Of a DNA stretch of 64,000 bases, positions 1 through 9,740 are shown piece after piece (the first letter of the stretch is position 1; each line of letters begins with the position of its first letter). Both the position numbers and the translations under genes were made by a program. This stretch comes from Maea johnstoni. Lineage: Eukaryota; Annelida; Polychaeta; Spionida; Magelonidae. The DNA is taken from positions 38,168,229-38,232,228 of the forward strand of contig OZ012690.1 in NCBI GenBank assembly GCA_963942565.1. Reading direction: 5' to 3'. The notes under the pieces are model-generated. The model searched no databases. It saw only the letters and a list, made by a program, of their open reading frames with translations, and was not told the origin of the DNA.

Positions 1-757
1 GCTAGGGTTTGTCGTAGCCTCCTGCACTATATTCCCATGACATCATGGTTTTGAAAGGTCAGAGGTCGAACACTTGTCACATATTTCTCTATGAGTGCCA
101 AAATGTGTCTGGATGTCTGTGGTAAACAAAAATCTGGCCCATTTCATGATTCACTTAAAACCAAAAACTGACAAATGAGTAGGGCTTGGAGGATGACTCA
201 TTGCAGGCATATTTGGATGTCAAGGTTCCATTTCTTGAATGTCAGAGATGCGCAGACAGTGAATTTGGCATATCTTTGGTATTGATAATAGCAAAAATCT
301 CTTTTACGTTTAATTGATGCAATAGCTTTAACCTATTTCCATCAAATGTACAAACATTCCTTATTGCTTTGATAATGACTCTTTACTTTCCTCCTTAATT
401 TACTCAGTGTTTGCAGCATATTAAGTATGAAAATATTCATTGCATAGATATCACTGAAAAATATGAAGTATCTACTGTATACCCTGGTAATTTTGCACAT
501 ATGAAGTGATGTGCTCAGAAAGCAGCTGCCTTTGATGTGCAGTTCAATTAATGCATACTGGTGTTGAGTGACAAGTCATCATGTCAGCGTGTTGTACAAT
601 AATAGCATATAAGGGATTAGATGTCCAAATAATGGAGTGCAGTTTAACAAATGCGGACTCCAGGGGTGTGCTAAGTACGCATTAATTAAACTGCCGGAAT
701 ATTAACACGGTACACACCAGATTGATTTAGTGATAACCGACATAAAGGGGCGTGAAG
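1..757 (+). other. DIS3 intron sequence, no exon seen
   Basis: Both strands were read for DIS3 RNB-domain codons (such as the block ending YAGRASVAL-like before LFF) and none was found, so the preceding DIS3 exon lies outside the window. The only structured part is the TIR element at 472-717. Confidence 0.6.
472..717 (+). mobile_element. MITE with ACTGTATACC ends, copy 1
   Basis: About 245 bp with imperfect terminal inverted repeats (left TACCCTGGTAATTTT; right end reversed TACCGTGTTAATATT). Related copies are at 18897-19155 and, inverted, at 21215-21404; all share internal GGCAGCTGCC-like and GGACTCCAGGGGTG-like blocks. It has no coding capacity. Superfamily not assigned. Confidence 0.7.
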
Positions 758-961
758 TTAACCCTCCCAATGCTAGGGCTACTTTCGTCCAAAGCACAAG
801 GATGCAAAGATTTTTGAAAACCATCAAAACCCTGTCATTTTGGTATTAATTAGATAGCTCTCACAGAGTACTCTCAGATGTGTACCCATGTGCCAGGGTT
901 TCAGTCATTTTCAACTTTTTTGCATCATTTTGTATTCGCAAAATCAGCCACTAGCGGCATT
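758..961 (+). mobile_element. TTAA MITE (family A) inserted in a DIS3 array unit
   Basis: It starts TTAACCCTCCCAATGC at a TTAA directly after AAAGGGGCGTGAA, which is the array-unit sequence. The right end has lost the usual AAGGGTTAA and passes into TTTACAGTTTGC, also array-unit sequence. The element is therefore nested in an older unit of the DIS3 array. Confidence 0.75.
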
Positions 962-999
962 TACAGTTTGCTATAAACATGTAGTATCAAGTATTCTTC

Positions 1000-2137
1000 T
1001 TGCTGCTGTGTTTTGTTTCAGTTGTTTTTCCATGAGCAAGTGCAGGATGAAGAGGGTTACATTCTATCTGTCTGTAAAGGGGAGTGATTTCAAAGGCGTT
1101 ATAGTATGCAGTAAACATATAGTATCAGGTATTTATTTTGCCGCTGTGTTTTGTTTCAGTTATTTTTCCGTGAGCGAGTGCAGGATGAGGAGGGTTACAT
1201 TCTCTTTGTGCGTAAAGGGGCGTGAATTTAATGTGGTTTACAGTAAGCAATAAACATGTAGTATCAAGTATTTATTTTGCTCCTGTATTTTGTTTCAGCT
1301 ATTTTTCCGTGAGCGGGTGCAGGATGAGGAGGGTTACATTCTCTCTGTCTGTAAAGGGGCGTGAATTTAATGTGTTTTAGAGTATGCAATAAACATCATG
1401 TATCAACTTATCAAGTATTTATTTTGCTGCTGTATTTTGTTTGTTATTTTTCCGTGAGCGAGTGCCGGATGAAGAGGGTTACATTCTCTTTGTCCGTAAA
1501 GGGGCATGAACTTAATGTGGTTTACAGTAAGCAATAAACATGTAGTATCAAGTATTCATTTTGCTGCTGTGTTTTGTTTCAGTTGTTTTTCCGTGAGCGC
1601 GTGCCGGATGAAGAGGGTTACATTCTCTCTATCCGTAAAGGGGGGTGAATATAAGGGTATAATTTACAGTATGCAATAAACCTGTAGTATCAAGTATTAA
1701 TTTTGCTGCTGTATTTTGTTTCAGTTGTTTTTCCGTGAGCGGGTGCAGGATGAGGAGGGTTACATTCTCTCTGTCTGTAAAGGGGCGTGAATTCAAAGGC
1801 GTTATAGTATGCAATAAATATATAGTATCAAGTATTTATTTTGCTGCTGTATTTTGTTTCAGTTGTTTTTCCGTGAGCGAGTACAGGATGAGGAGGGTTA
1901 CATTCTCTCTATCCGTAAAGGGGGGTGAATTTAAGGGTATAATTCACAGTATGCAATAAACATGTAGTATCAGGTATTGATTTTGCCGCTGTGTTTTGTT
2001 TCAGCTATTTTTTCATGAGCGAGTGCAGGATGAGGAGGTTAACATCTGTGAAGGGGCGTGAATTTAAGGGTATAATTTACAATATGCAATAAACATGTAG
2101 TACCAATTATTGATTTTGCCGCTATATTTTGTTTCAG
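1000..2137 (+). repeat. Tandem array of eight DIS3 acceptor/partial-exon units
   Basis: Eight units of about 139 bp precede the genuine exon. Each holds an intron end (TTTTGTTTCAG), a copy of the first about 57 nt of the DIS3 exon, then GGGGCGTGA or a variant, then ATGCAATAAAC or AAGCAATAAAC and a linker. Exon-copy starts are at 1022, 1160, 1299, 1444, 1583, 1725, 1863 and 2005; the real exon is at 2138 (spacings 138, 139, 145, 139, 142, 138, 142 and 133). In every unit the DIS3 frame stays open to one shared TGA. Unit 4 (1444) has lost the two bases CA of its CAG acceptor, and unit 8 has a shortened exon part that stays in frame. An older ninth unit appears to be split by the MITE at 758-961. 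Confidence 0.92.
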
Positions 2138-2295
2138 TTGTTTTTCCGCGAGCGAGTGCAGGATGAGGAGGGATACATTCTCTTTGTGCGTAAGAATGCT
2201 ATCCAGGTGCTCATCCCCAAGTTTGGCCTGGAGGGAACCATCTACCTGGATAACGAGAAAGGCGAGAACGCAGGCAGATTTACCTTCAACGAGGA

Positions 2296-2296
<1 letters not shown>
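2138..2296 (+). CDS. DIS3: DIS3 exon, start of the S1 domain
   Basis: 159 nt, 53 codons, phase 0 at both ends. It encodes LFFRERVQDEEGYILFVRK followed by NAIQVLIPKFGLEGT and an acidic loop ending FNEE. The first 57 nt are the segment copied eight times upstream. The donor GT at 2297 is the first base of a (TAA)n microsatellite, so the 5' end of the next intron is a simple repeat. Confidence 0.93.
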
Positions 2297-2349
<53 letters not shown>

Positions 2350-3879
2350 TAAAATGATAATAATGATAATGATAATAATAATGAATAAATAATCATTATG
2401 TCACGAGGGTAATGCAGTCAAATACAGGATTTGATCTTCCCTGTGGCCCTCAGATTTCAGGATTATACCTTTCAAACTTCAGGCCACAGAGTTGAAAATT
2501 GTTCTTCAATGTGTATTTTCTTGTTCGTGGAAGCAATTTATGTACAGATGAAAAAATAATTCTTGGAGGTTTTGAAATGTGTGATAATGGTTTATTTTTA
2601 CCATACATCACAGTATTAACCAGGATCTTGAAAGTGGGTGCCCAAAATGGGGCATCATAAGATTTTTGGATAGGATAGTTAGTTAATAGATTAGTGTGTG
2701 TTTGTGTATGTGTGTATATTCCAGTTATGTTTATTGAACGATAATTTAGTTATAGATTATTAATTGTGCTTAAGAGTTTGAATCTGATTGAATTGAGAGA
2801 GAGAGAGAGAGAAGGAAGGCATTGTTTATATTAATGGATATGTATTACCAACATTTCAGTGTGTAGATCGATAATTCAATTCTGTTTTTTCACTGTTTCT
2901 TCAGGAGGCAACTCAGACTGCTGGCGATGTGGTTCTGAGGGTGTTCAATAAAGTCATAGTCCAGATCTCTATAGACAGAAGCAACATCCAGCACCAGAAG
3001 CTCAGCCTTAAACTGGTCACACCTGAGGTTAGTGCTATTCAGATACAAGATTCACCAAATCTTATTGACCCTTCCAATGCTGAGGTTGCTTTCATTTCGA
3101 CCAAAGCACAGGGATGCCAGATTTTGGAAAACCATTTAAACCTTGTCATGTTGGTATTCATTAGATAGCTCTCACTTAGTACTCTCAGATGAGTACCCAA
3201 AATAATGCAAAAAACCTGAAAAATGACTGAAACCCTAGCACATGGGTACTCATCTGAGAGTGCTCAGCGAGAGCTATCTAATAAATACCAACCTGACAGG
3301 GTTTAGATTGCTTTCAAATAATCTCTGCGTCCTTGTGCTTTGGACAAAACCAGCCTCCAGCCTCAGCATTGGATGGGTGACTATAAAAATACATACCTAT
3401 CATTATCATCAATGCTCGTATCACAAATTTCCAGCACTTTGTGTAGGTATATTACTTTTTATTGCCTGGTTACTTCATTCTGATTGACTTTTCATGTCCT
3501 GAAGTTAACAAATATTGATTTAACTCTTCCAATACTGAGGTCACTTTCGTATATAATGACGCAAAGATTTTTGAAAACCATCTTAACCCTGTCATGTTGG
3601 TATTCATTGGATAGCTTTCACCAAGTACTCTCAGGTGAATACCCACATGCCAGGGTTTCAGTCATTTTCATTTTTATTTGTAACATTTTGTATTGTAAAA
3701 TTAGCAACCAGCAGCATAAGGGTTAATTCTTCTCATTTCCTTAACACATCCTAAAATGAGGCATTTGACGTGTTGTTGATGACTGTTGTTCTCTTTCCCT
3801 TCAGATCCCTGGCTTCAGCGTTCCGGCTCAGCCAGCACAGGATGATCAGCCACCACCAGCGAAAAAACAGAAAAAATAA
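2138..3879 (+). CDS. DIS3: DIS3 (Rrp44) exosome ribonuclease, C-terminal three exons
   Basis: Three exons join in one frame (2138-2296, 2905-3027, 3805-3879; all phase 0) to give the last 118 residues of DIS3, the catalytic 3'-5' exoribonuclease/endonuclease of the RNA exosome. The start matches the end of the RNB region and the S1 beta-barrel of animal DIS3: LFF, then GYILFVRKNAI, LIPKFGLEGT, and in the next exon FNKVIVQISIDRSN and QHQKLSLKLV; human DIS3 has closely similar strings from memory. The protein ends in a lysine-rich tail (PAKKQKK), like the basic tail of human DIS3. Acceptors are TTTCAG, CTTCAG and CTTCAG, and donors GTAATA and GTTAGT. PIN, CSD and RNB exons lie upstream, outside the window. 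The array before the first exon is described separately. Confidence 0.93.
2297..2392 (+). repeat. (TAA)n microsatellite at a DIS3 donor
   Basis: About 17 TAA units start at the donor GT and decay into TAATGA-like repeats. The translated isoleucine run here is an artefact of reading into the intron. Confidence 0.95.
2905..3027 (+). CDS. DIS3: DIS3 exon, end of the S1 domain
   Basis: 123 nt, 41 codons, phase 0. The acceptor follows a pyrimidine tract (TTTCTTCAG) and the donor is GAG|GTTAGT. It encodes the last S1 strands (VVLRVFNKVIVQISIDR, then QHQKLSLKLVTPE), collinear with the human DIS3 segment ending MSLVEPQ. Confidence 0.92.
3064..3380. mobile_element. Two family A MITE copies head to head (foldback)
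   Basis: A forward partial copy (3064-~3195, from TTGACCCTTCC to GATGAGTACCC) is followed by a reverse copy (~3196-3376, ending in AGCATTGGATGGGTG). The pair forms a long inverted repeat in the intron before the last DIS3 exon. Confidence 0.75.
3520..3726 (+). mobile_element. TTAA MITE family A copy
   Basis: 207 bp between TTAA at 3520 and TTAA at 3723, with CCATCTTAACCCTGTCATG and GCATAAGGG as family markers. It lies in the last DIS3 intron. Confidence 0.85.
3805..3879 (+). CDS. DIS3: DIS3 terminal coding exon
   Basis: 75 nt including the TAA stop at 3877-3879, after CCCTTCAG. It encodes IPGFSVPAQPAQDDQPPP and a basic AKKQKK end. The IPG start matches human DIS3 (PQIPGISIP), which supports the exon boundary. 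An AATAAA hexamer overlaps the stop codon but is too early to be the main polyadenylation site. Confidence 0.9.
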   Translation: MPGFSVPAQPAQDDQPPPAKKQKK

Positions 3880-4083
3880 AACCTGAGATAAAATCCTCAC
3901 AATAGGAAAGAAAAATCATCTCTTGTATTTCATTTGAAAAACTCTTTTCACTATTTACAACCTGTACATGAAGGTCAAAGATTACCTGCCAAAAGAAAAT
4001 AGACAATACAAGCACACACCCTGATAATAATGAGAACAATTCTTCATAATTTCACTATATACCTTGTTTAACTCCTGTTTAGA

Positions 4084-4232
4084 GGGATCCACCGTGGCCT
4101 AGTGGTTACAATGCCTGGCTCCCAAATGTGAGTTTGCAGGTTTGAGTCCCGTCCACTGGATTTCTATCTTGTCACGATATGACCTAAGATGTTGAAAACG
4201 ACTTCAAAATCCATCCCTTCCTTCCTTCCATT
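4084..4232 (+). mobile_element. tRNA-derived SINE (family 1), internally shortened
   Basis: It begins GGGATCCACCGTGGCC with an A-box-like TGGCCTAGTGG and a B box GGTTTGAGTCC, then jumps to the tail CACGATATGACCTAAG and a CTTCCTTCC end. Compared with the full copy at 49671-49946, the middle part is missing. It lies in the DIS3 3' UTR. Confidence 0.85.
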
Positions 4233-4253
4233 TTGAGCGCTACAGGCATGATG

Positions 4254-4461
4254 TTAAGCTTGAAATTGTTGTTAGAAACTAAGGTCTTTTAACAATAACT
4301 TGGAAATCTAGAATTATTTTTACAAAATATATGAGGTAGAATTGTTTTTATTGTTCAAATTAACATTTCTCTTTTAAATATTTCCCAAACATGCTTTTTC
4401 CAAAAAGATTTTACCATACTTGCGAGGCTGCTTTTGGCCACTGTGAGCATTGATGGGTTAA
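4254..4461 (-). mobile_element. TTAA MITE (family B), reverse copy
   Basis: Bounded by TTAA at 4254 and GATGGGTTAA at 4461. The reverse strand reads TTAACCCATCAATGCTCAC then GTGGCCAAAAGCAGCCT, matching the copy at 14039-14275. Confidence 0.75.
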
Positions 4462-4840
4462 CCTGTTCTATTCCTTCTCCCCTTTTGCCTTCACAGGATA
4501 TTATGTAACAGTAGGGGTTGTTCTTTGTTTCAATTTCTTGATGGCCAAGAGATCAAAAATGGGAAGGAAAATATATATGGCTGTCATATATTTCATATAA
4601 CTTGGGCGTAATATTGCCATTCACATGAGTGCTTGCCAGTAGGTAGGTATGTTATATGATCCTGGGGTTCTCTCCTTCCTATGCATAACCCTTTCTGATA
4701 GGATCAATCTTGTGATTAAACAGTACATTTGGAGATGTCATTTTCATTACATTTTGTTTCGTATATTTTCATATCTTAATGGTAATCATTGAATGCAAAA
4801 GCTTTTTGTAAAAATGACAATAAAGTTTTTATATAGGAAT

Positions 4841-6340
4841 TCCCATTGTTGATTGTTATCTATCGCTTTTATTTTGTATACATTTCTTTAGATTTAAATG
4901 ACTAGTGTTCTAAAGTCTTGCCACTAACTGCGTGCTGTCTCTCACCACAGACTTCCATCTGCTTACCAGTTAGTGCTTAGCACCCTTACCCAGAATCTAG
5001 AAAGTGGGAGCCCAAAATTGGCAATTGTACAAATGAATTTATGGGTGTATTATTTTTCAAGGGGAACCACAATACATTCAAATGAAACTAAGCATTCATT
5101 CACTTATTCAGAAAAGGCATAATATCCTTATGCAATGTCAGAAATTCTTCATTCCTCACAAGAAATTGTTTTGTCTTGATGTGTGATTTTGAGGGTTTGG
5201 TTGTACAGATGACACTCAGGCACCCTGCTTCGAACCCCAAACCCTTATATATTATATTAATTCAAATGCATCTAGGGTAACTACATGGTATGACATTGAG
5301 CATTTAATAAAAATAATTATTTAGATCAGTATTAAATATGTAAATCCAACCGGAACAACCAAATCTTTTTTCTTTGATATCAACATATTTCCTTGTGTGT
5401 TGGACTATGTCTGCACTCTAGAAAATGGATTAAAGTTCTTAGAATTCTTTTCAGCAGTATTGGATAATGCTTTTGATAAAAGTTACTGATTCTTAATGTT
5501 ATGCAATGATTACATATTAATATAGGGTATGTTATTTGAGAAAACTATAGCTAAATCAAGGTGTATATTATCGACTTCACCAAACAAAGCTTGCAATATC
5601 AAGGAATTCCTAGAATTTTCTTAGGAAAATGACATTTTTTCGAAGTCTTGACTAGATTTGACACCATCACCATGGTTTATTTAATGTTACAAAATAAGTG
5701 AATATTCAAATATAAATCAAGTATTTCGATTGTGGATTGGAAGGGAGGAATCCCATATATGTACAAGTGCATATTGTGTTGCCAATATAGATCTATTATT
5801 GATAGCTCCACTGGTGGACAAAGCTTCTCAGATAATGATGCTTTTTACACCTGTGTCACATATAAATCTTACAGGTAACGCTGGCCATTTCCATGGCAAC
5901 TAATCGTAAATGGTACTAGTTATTGTGATAAGATGTCATTTCACTGCAGTGGTTTTAAGTTAACGAATAAGTAGTATGATCATCTTACATTCACACATGT
6001 TACGTCATAGGTATTCAGTTACCAGGAACCGGAGAGTCCAAGTCGCAATGATATATGATCGCTAAGGATGGGAAAGGACCGGATTTAAGAGATCTCGTAA
6101 ATGCACAGTCAGTGAATGCACTGGCATTTCATAATATGTTAAAGATTTTTTTACATTCTTCTCTGCTAATGTAGGCTAAATAAGAGATATGTAGTTAGGT
6201 ACCACAGTCTAATTTGTACTAGTTGCAAACCACTGGATATCTCAAGTCATTGATAACTTTTTTACATGCCACAAATAAGGTGAAGCATGTGAGAAAGTTA
6301 CCAGTGTCCTGGGTTACATTTACTTGTTAAAGGTGGTTGA
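4841..6340. other. AT-rich intergenic stretch
   Basis: Between the DIS3 polyadenylation hexamer and the next MITE. No ORF of note, no RNA gene and no clear repeat was recognised on either strand. Confidence 0.5.
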
Positions 6341-6342
6341 CT

Positions 6343-6556
6343 TTACCCCTTCCAATACTAAGGCTACTTTCATCCAAAGCACAGGAACACAAAGATCTTT
6401 GAAAAATGTCTGAACTCTGCCATGTTGGTATTCATTGGATAGCTTATGCAGGGCACTGTCAGATGAGTACCCATCTGCCAGACTTTCAGCCGTTTTTCAG
6501 GTTTTTTACATCATTTTGTAATGGCCAAATTAGCTAACAGCTGCATAAGGGTTTTA
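6343..6556 (+). mobile_element. TTAA MITE family A copy
   Basis: Starts TTTACCCCTTCCAATAC and ends GCATAAGGGTTTTAAC. Both TTAA ends are slightly changed, which suggests an older copy. It follows a SINE family 3 scrap (GCATGTGAGAAAGTTACC at about 6285). Confidence 0.75.
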
Positions 6557-6746
6557 ACATGACTTATGTGCATCTGCAGTGCACGCAATTTCATCGAATA
6601 TAAAGGGATATTTGAAAAAAAATATCATGGAGGAATGATTAAACCCTACAACAACAACAGCTTTACTTCAAATACTGTGTAACTGGTATTTTTAGAGGCA
6701 TTTAAAGTTTGCGATCCCCATGATAGTGCCAAAATAAAATCCTTTA

Positions 6747-7213
6747 GGCCACTCCAATTTAATTACTTGTCTTACGAGCTTTTTTTGGAAAAAAAATCCT
6801 GTCAGACTCCAAAAAAAAAGAAAAAAAAAGTCACCTTTGGTGTCTTACGGACGAAAGTGGTTTTGAAATTTTCTGTCAGACTCCAAAAAAAAAAAAAAAA
6901 AGTGCAAGTTTTAAGAATATTCTTTGTAAGGGTGATTCAAGCAACTACAGGAAGCTATCATTGCTGTAGTAGAGCCTCAGACCTGTGGAGGTATACCTCC
7001 CACCCTTCAGGTTACAGGGATTAATTAATTGATTGATTTTATTTAGTTGAGAATAGGCTGGTAGAAACATATCCCTACCAGTCCTAGTCGACAGACTCTA
7101 AAAAAAATAATAATAATAAAAAAAGTCACATTTTTCAACTTTTTTTTTTATTCCAAAATGGCTCATTTCCTACCTCCTGAGCACGTAAGACAAGTAAATA
7201 AATTGGAGTGGCC
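6747..7213. mobile_element. Tourist-like (PIF/Harbinger) MITE, copy 1
   Basis: Inverted ends GGCCACTCCAATTTAATTAC and, reversed, GGCCACTCCAATTTATTTAC, flanked by the 3-bp target duplication TTA (6744-6746 and 7214-7216). A 3-bp TTA/TAA duplication with GGC ends is the PIF/Harbinger pattern. The interior holds several homopurine blocks (A8-A17) and CTGTCAGACTCC repeats. No transposase. Confidence 0.85.
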
Positions 7214-7436
7214 TTAAATAAATATGAAATAAATACATGGTTTAGTTTGAGTGATTGAATGCACAAATTTAAAGTAGCACAACTACCCTCCAGCAGGGCT
7301 GTAACGCAAAATACATGTATTTAGTACTCGAAATTAAAGTTGTATACAGTACTTCCCTGTGTATTGCTTAGTTATCAAGGTATTTCCATGTGTACTCACC
7401 AAATGAGACGAAACATTCACACACATCTATGACTAA

Positions 7437-7635
7437 TTAACCCTTTCAATGCTGAGGCTACTCATCCAAAGGACAATGATGCAAAGATTTTTAAAAAACA
7501 TCTAAACCCTATCTGTTGGTATTCATTGAAAAGCTCTTGCTGAGTACTCTCAGATGAGTACCCATGTGCCAGGGTTTCAGTCATTTTATCTAGGTTTTGC
7601 ATCATTTTGTACTGGCCAAATTAGCCAAGGGTTAT
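7437..7635 (+). mobile_element. TTAA MITE family A copy
   Basis: Starts TTAACCCTTTCAATGCTGAG and ends GCCAAGGGTTATAAG. Small internal losses (CTACTCATCC in place of CTACTTTCGTCC). Confidence 0.8.
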
Positions 7636-7900
7636 AAGGCTTTGATGTGGCAAACAGAGCTGTTGTTATCAGACTGTAGAATTGATGTAGTTAATGGACC
7701 GCTAAGCAGGCGGTATGCTAACAGTGTACGGCTCCAATCAAGCATTGTACTTTACATTGTGACATGGAGTCCAAGGTCAGCAGTCAGTACGGGGCACTAT
7801 TGGCTTAGATATTGCATCCCTTACATTATATCATTGATCCAAGGTATGGCTGTTAGTATTGTACCTCTTATATTGTATTGTGGGGGCCTAAGTATGGCTT

Positions 7901-8046
7901 TTAACCCTTATGCTGCTGGAGGCCAATACAAAATGATGCAAGAAAACTGATAAATGACTGAAACGCTGGCACTCATCTGAGAATACTCAGCGAGAGCTAT
8001 CCAATGAGTACCAACATGACAGGGTTTAGATGGTTTTCAAAAATGC
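7901..8046 (-). mobile_element. TTAA MITE family A copy, reverse and truncated
   Basis: Starts TTAACCCTTATGCTGCTGG (the family's right end in reverse) and breaks off after GGTTTTCAAAAATGCC. The far TTAA end is absent. Confidence 0.8.
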
Positions 8047-8281
8047 CTATTTTACTGGACCGTACAACAGAGAAACATGCTGGGTTGCACAACCCATCAT
8101 GGCTGATCCATGTCAAACCTGTCGTAATCATCTTGTGTGTCCATGGTTGAGGATAAAGGGTTTGAGCCTTTGAAGGGTTTGACAAATCCCTGTTTTAAAT
8201 TCTAAATGTTGATTTTCATTCTAGAAGTTAGTCACCTTTCTTTAGTTTTTACCTAAGACCGATGAGGTACATGTACATGTT

Positions 8282-8297
8282 ACCCCCCCCCCCCCCT
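8282..8297 (+). repeat. Poly-C tract
   Basis: A run of about 15 C. Similar C or G runs of 13-20 occur at 33936, 36028, 44262, 45018, 51138 and 56607. Confidence 0.95.
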
Positions 8298-8544
8298 CAT
8301 ACAGGATAATTCACATATGCAGAAATACTGTATCTGGACATTTTTACCCTGACCAAGTTCAACAGCAAACAATGTAAAAACATATGAACTATTTATTTCA
8401 GCAACCCATGTCTGAAAGTCTGTATCAGTCCCGGTTTTACCTGACCCTTCAACAGCTAACTTTGAAAACTTATACCAACTATTGTTTTCACAAATCCATG
8501 CTAATAAAGCTTCAGAAATCCTGACTACTTTAGTGATATCTAAC

Positions 8545-8758
8545 TTAACCCTTCCAAAGCTAAGGCTACTTTTGTCCTAAGCCCAAGGAGGCAATTATTT
8601 TTGAAAGATATCTAAACCCTGTCATGTTGGTATTCATTTGACAGCTCTCGCTGAGTACTCTCACATGAGTACCCATTTGCCAGGGTTTCAGTAATTTTTC
8701 AGGATTTTTGCATCAATTTTGTATTGGTCAAATTAGTTACCAGTAGCATAAGGGTTAA
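8545..8758 (+). mobile_element. TTAA MITE family A copy, complete
   Basis: TTAA at 8545-8548 and 8755-8758. Ends CCCTTCCAAAGC and GCATAAGGG give the short inverted termini. TTAA target sites with CCCTT/AAGGG ends resemble piggyBac-type MITEs; the superfamily is an inference. Confidence 0.87.
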
Positions 8759-8759
8759 G

Positions 8760-9496
8760 CACCATTTGGAAAATATTTGAAGGAGAACTATTAATCAAAA
8801 CCCAACCTAAAACATTCCCTCAAATGTTTTGCTAAGTCATACTTAATTTCTAATTTATTTTCAAAAGAATCAGTTTCGGATGACAATATTCAAGACTTTC
8901 TATATCTCTAGGCATAACTGGGTTAACATTTTATGCTTTCTTGTCTATGCCACAATCTTCTATATGATATCTTTCATATGATACAAGTCATCTCCTTGGC
9001 AACCATATATGTCATACTTGTTAATGTGAATTAGGTATCGGTTTTCCAGTTATAGTTTGAAAACCAGATATAATCATCTTACGGTTACCAAGAACCTCCA
9101 TATTCTAAATTGCTATTACAAGCGCTCAAGTTTCAACAATCGAAAGTTAGTAAAATCATAACACTCTCACTTTATAATAGTCATGAAAGCATCAGCTAAT
9201 TGATTGAGTAACACCAGGAACTGCTTTCTCTTAATGAATTAAAGTAAAGATTAAATGTAAACCAATCGATTTTTGTGGTGTCTGTGATGATAATGTTAAC
9301 ATATTCACATCTGGAAGGAACTGATGGTCTGTCACATATGAGAATATCTCAAAGATTAAACAAAATTTTGCCCTTCCTTTTGATGCTGACAATGCCCATT
9401 CAAATACATGTATCTTTATGATACCACTCTATTTAATGAGCTATTTGTTCAACCACGAGTGTAATAGATATAGAAGCCTATAACCATGATAGCTGG
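8760..9496. other. Intergenic stretch, nothing recognised
   Basis: AT-rich sequence with no coding exon, RNA gene or repeat that I can name. Confidence 0.45.
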
Positions 9497-9672
9497 GTAG
9501 TCGTACAGGTGTGGTCTTGCCAATGACTGCTCGCCATTTCTCACCACTACCTGAGTTCAAATCTGGCTTGAAGCATGTGAGAAAGTTACCAGTGACCTGA
9601 GGTCTGTAAGGCCGTGTTTTTGTTGGGTATTCCAGATCTATCTACCACTCAAAACTGGCAACTGGCCAGTCA
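9497..9672 (+). mobile_element. tRNA-like SINE (family 3), degraded
   Basis: An A-box-like GTCGTACAGGTGTGGTC, a B-box-like GAGTTCAAATCTGG, then the body marker CATGTGAGAAAGTTACCAGTG and a GGGTATTCCAGAT remnant. The same body occurs in reverse at 43850, 50752 and 52165. Confidence 0.65.
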
Positions 9673-9740
9673 CTACTCTTAACCTGCATATGGCAGAACA
9701 AGCGATGATAAAATACCAAATTTCAAAGGCATCAAGTTAA

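Larger units (their letters stand above)
3880..4840 (+). other. DIS3 3' UTR (inferred)
   Basis: From the stop codon to about 20 nt after a good AATAAA at 4819-4824. No further ORF is present. The stretch contains a shortened tRNA-derived SINE (4084-4232) and a reverse TTAA MITE (4254-4461), so much of this UTR, if it is used in full, is mobile-element sequence. The end point is inferred from the hexamer only. Confidence 0.5.

Noticed and set aside
888-1959. Forward ORFs of 121 and 74 codons over the DIS3 array
   Set aside because: They are in other frames than the DIS3 exon copies and arise from the repeat itself.
4090-4160. Possible tRNA gene
   Set aside because: A and B boxes are present but the sequence continues into a SINE body and the cloverleaf does not close; the same applies to the heads at 26886, 44032, 49946 and 50942.
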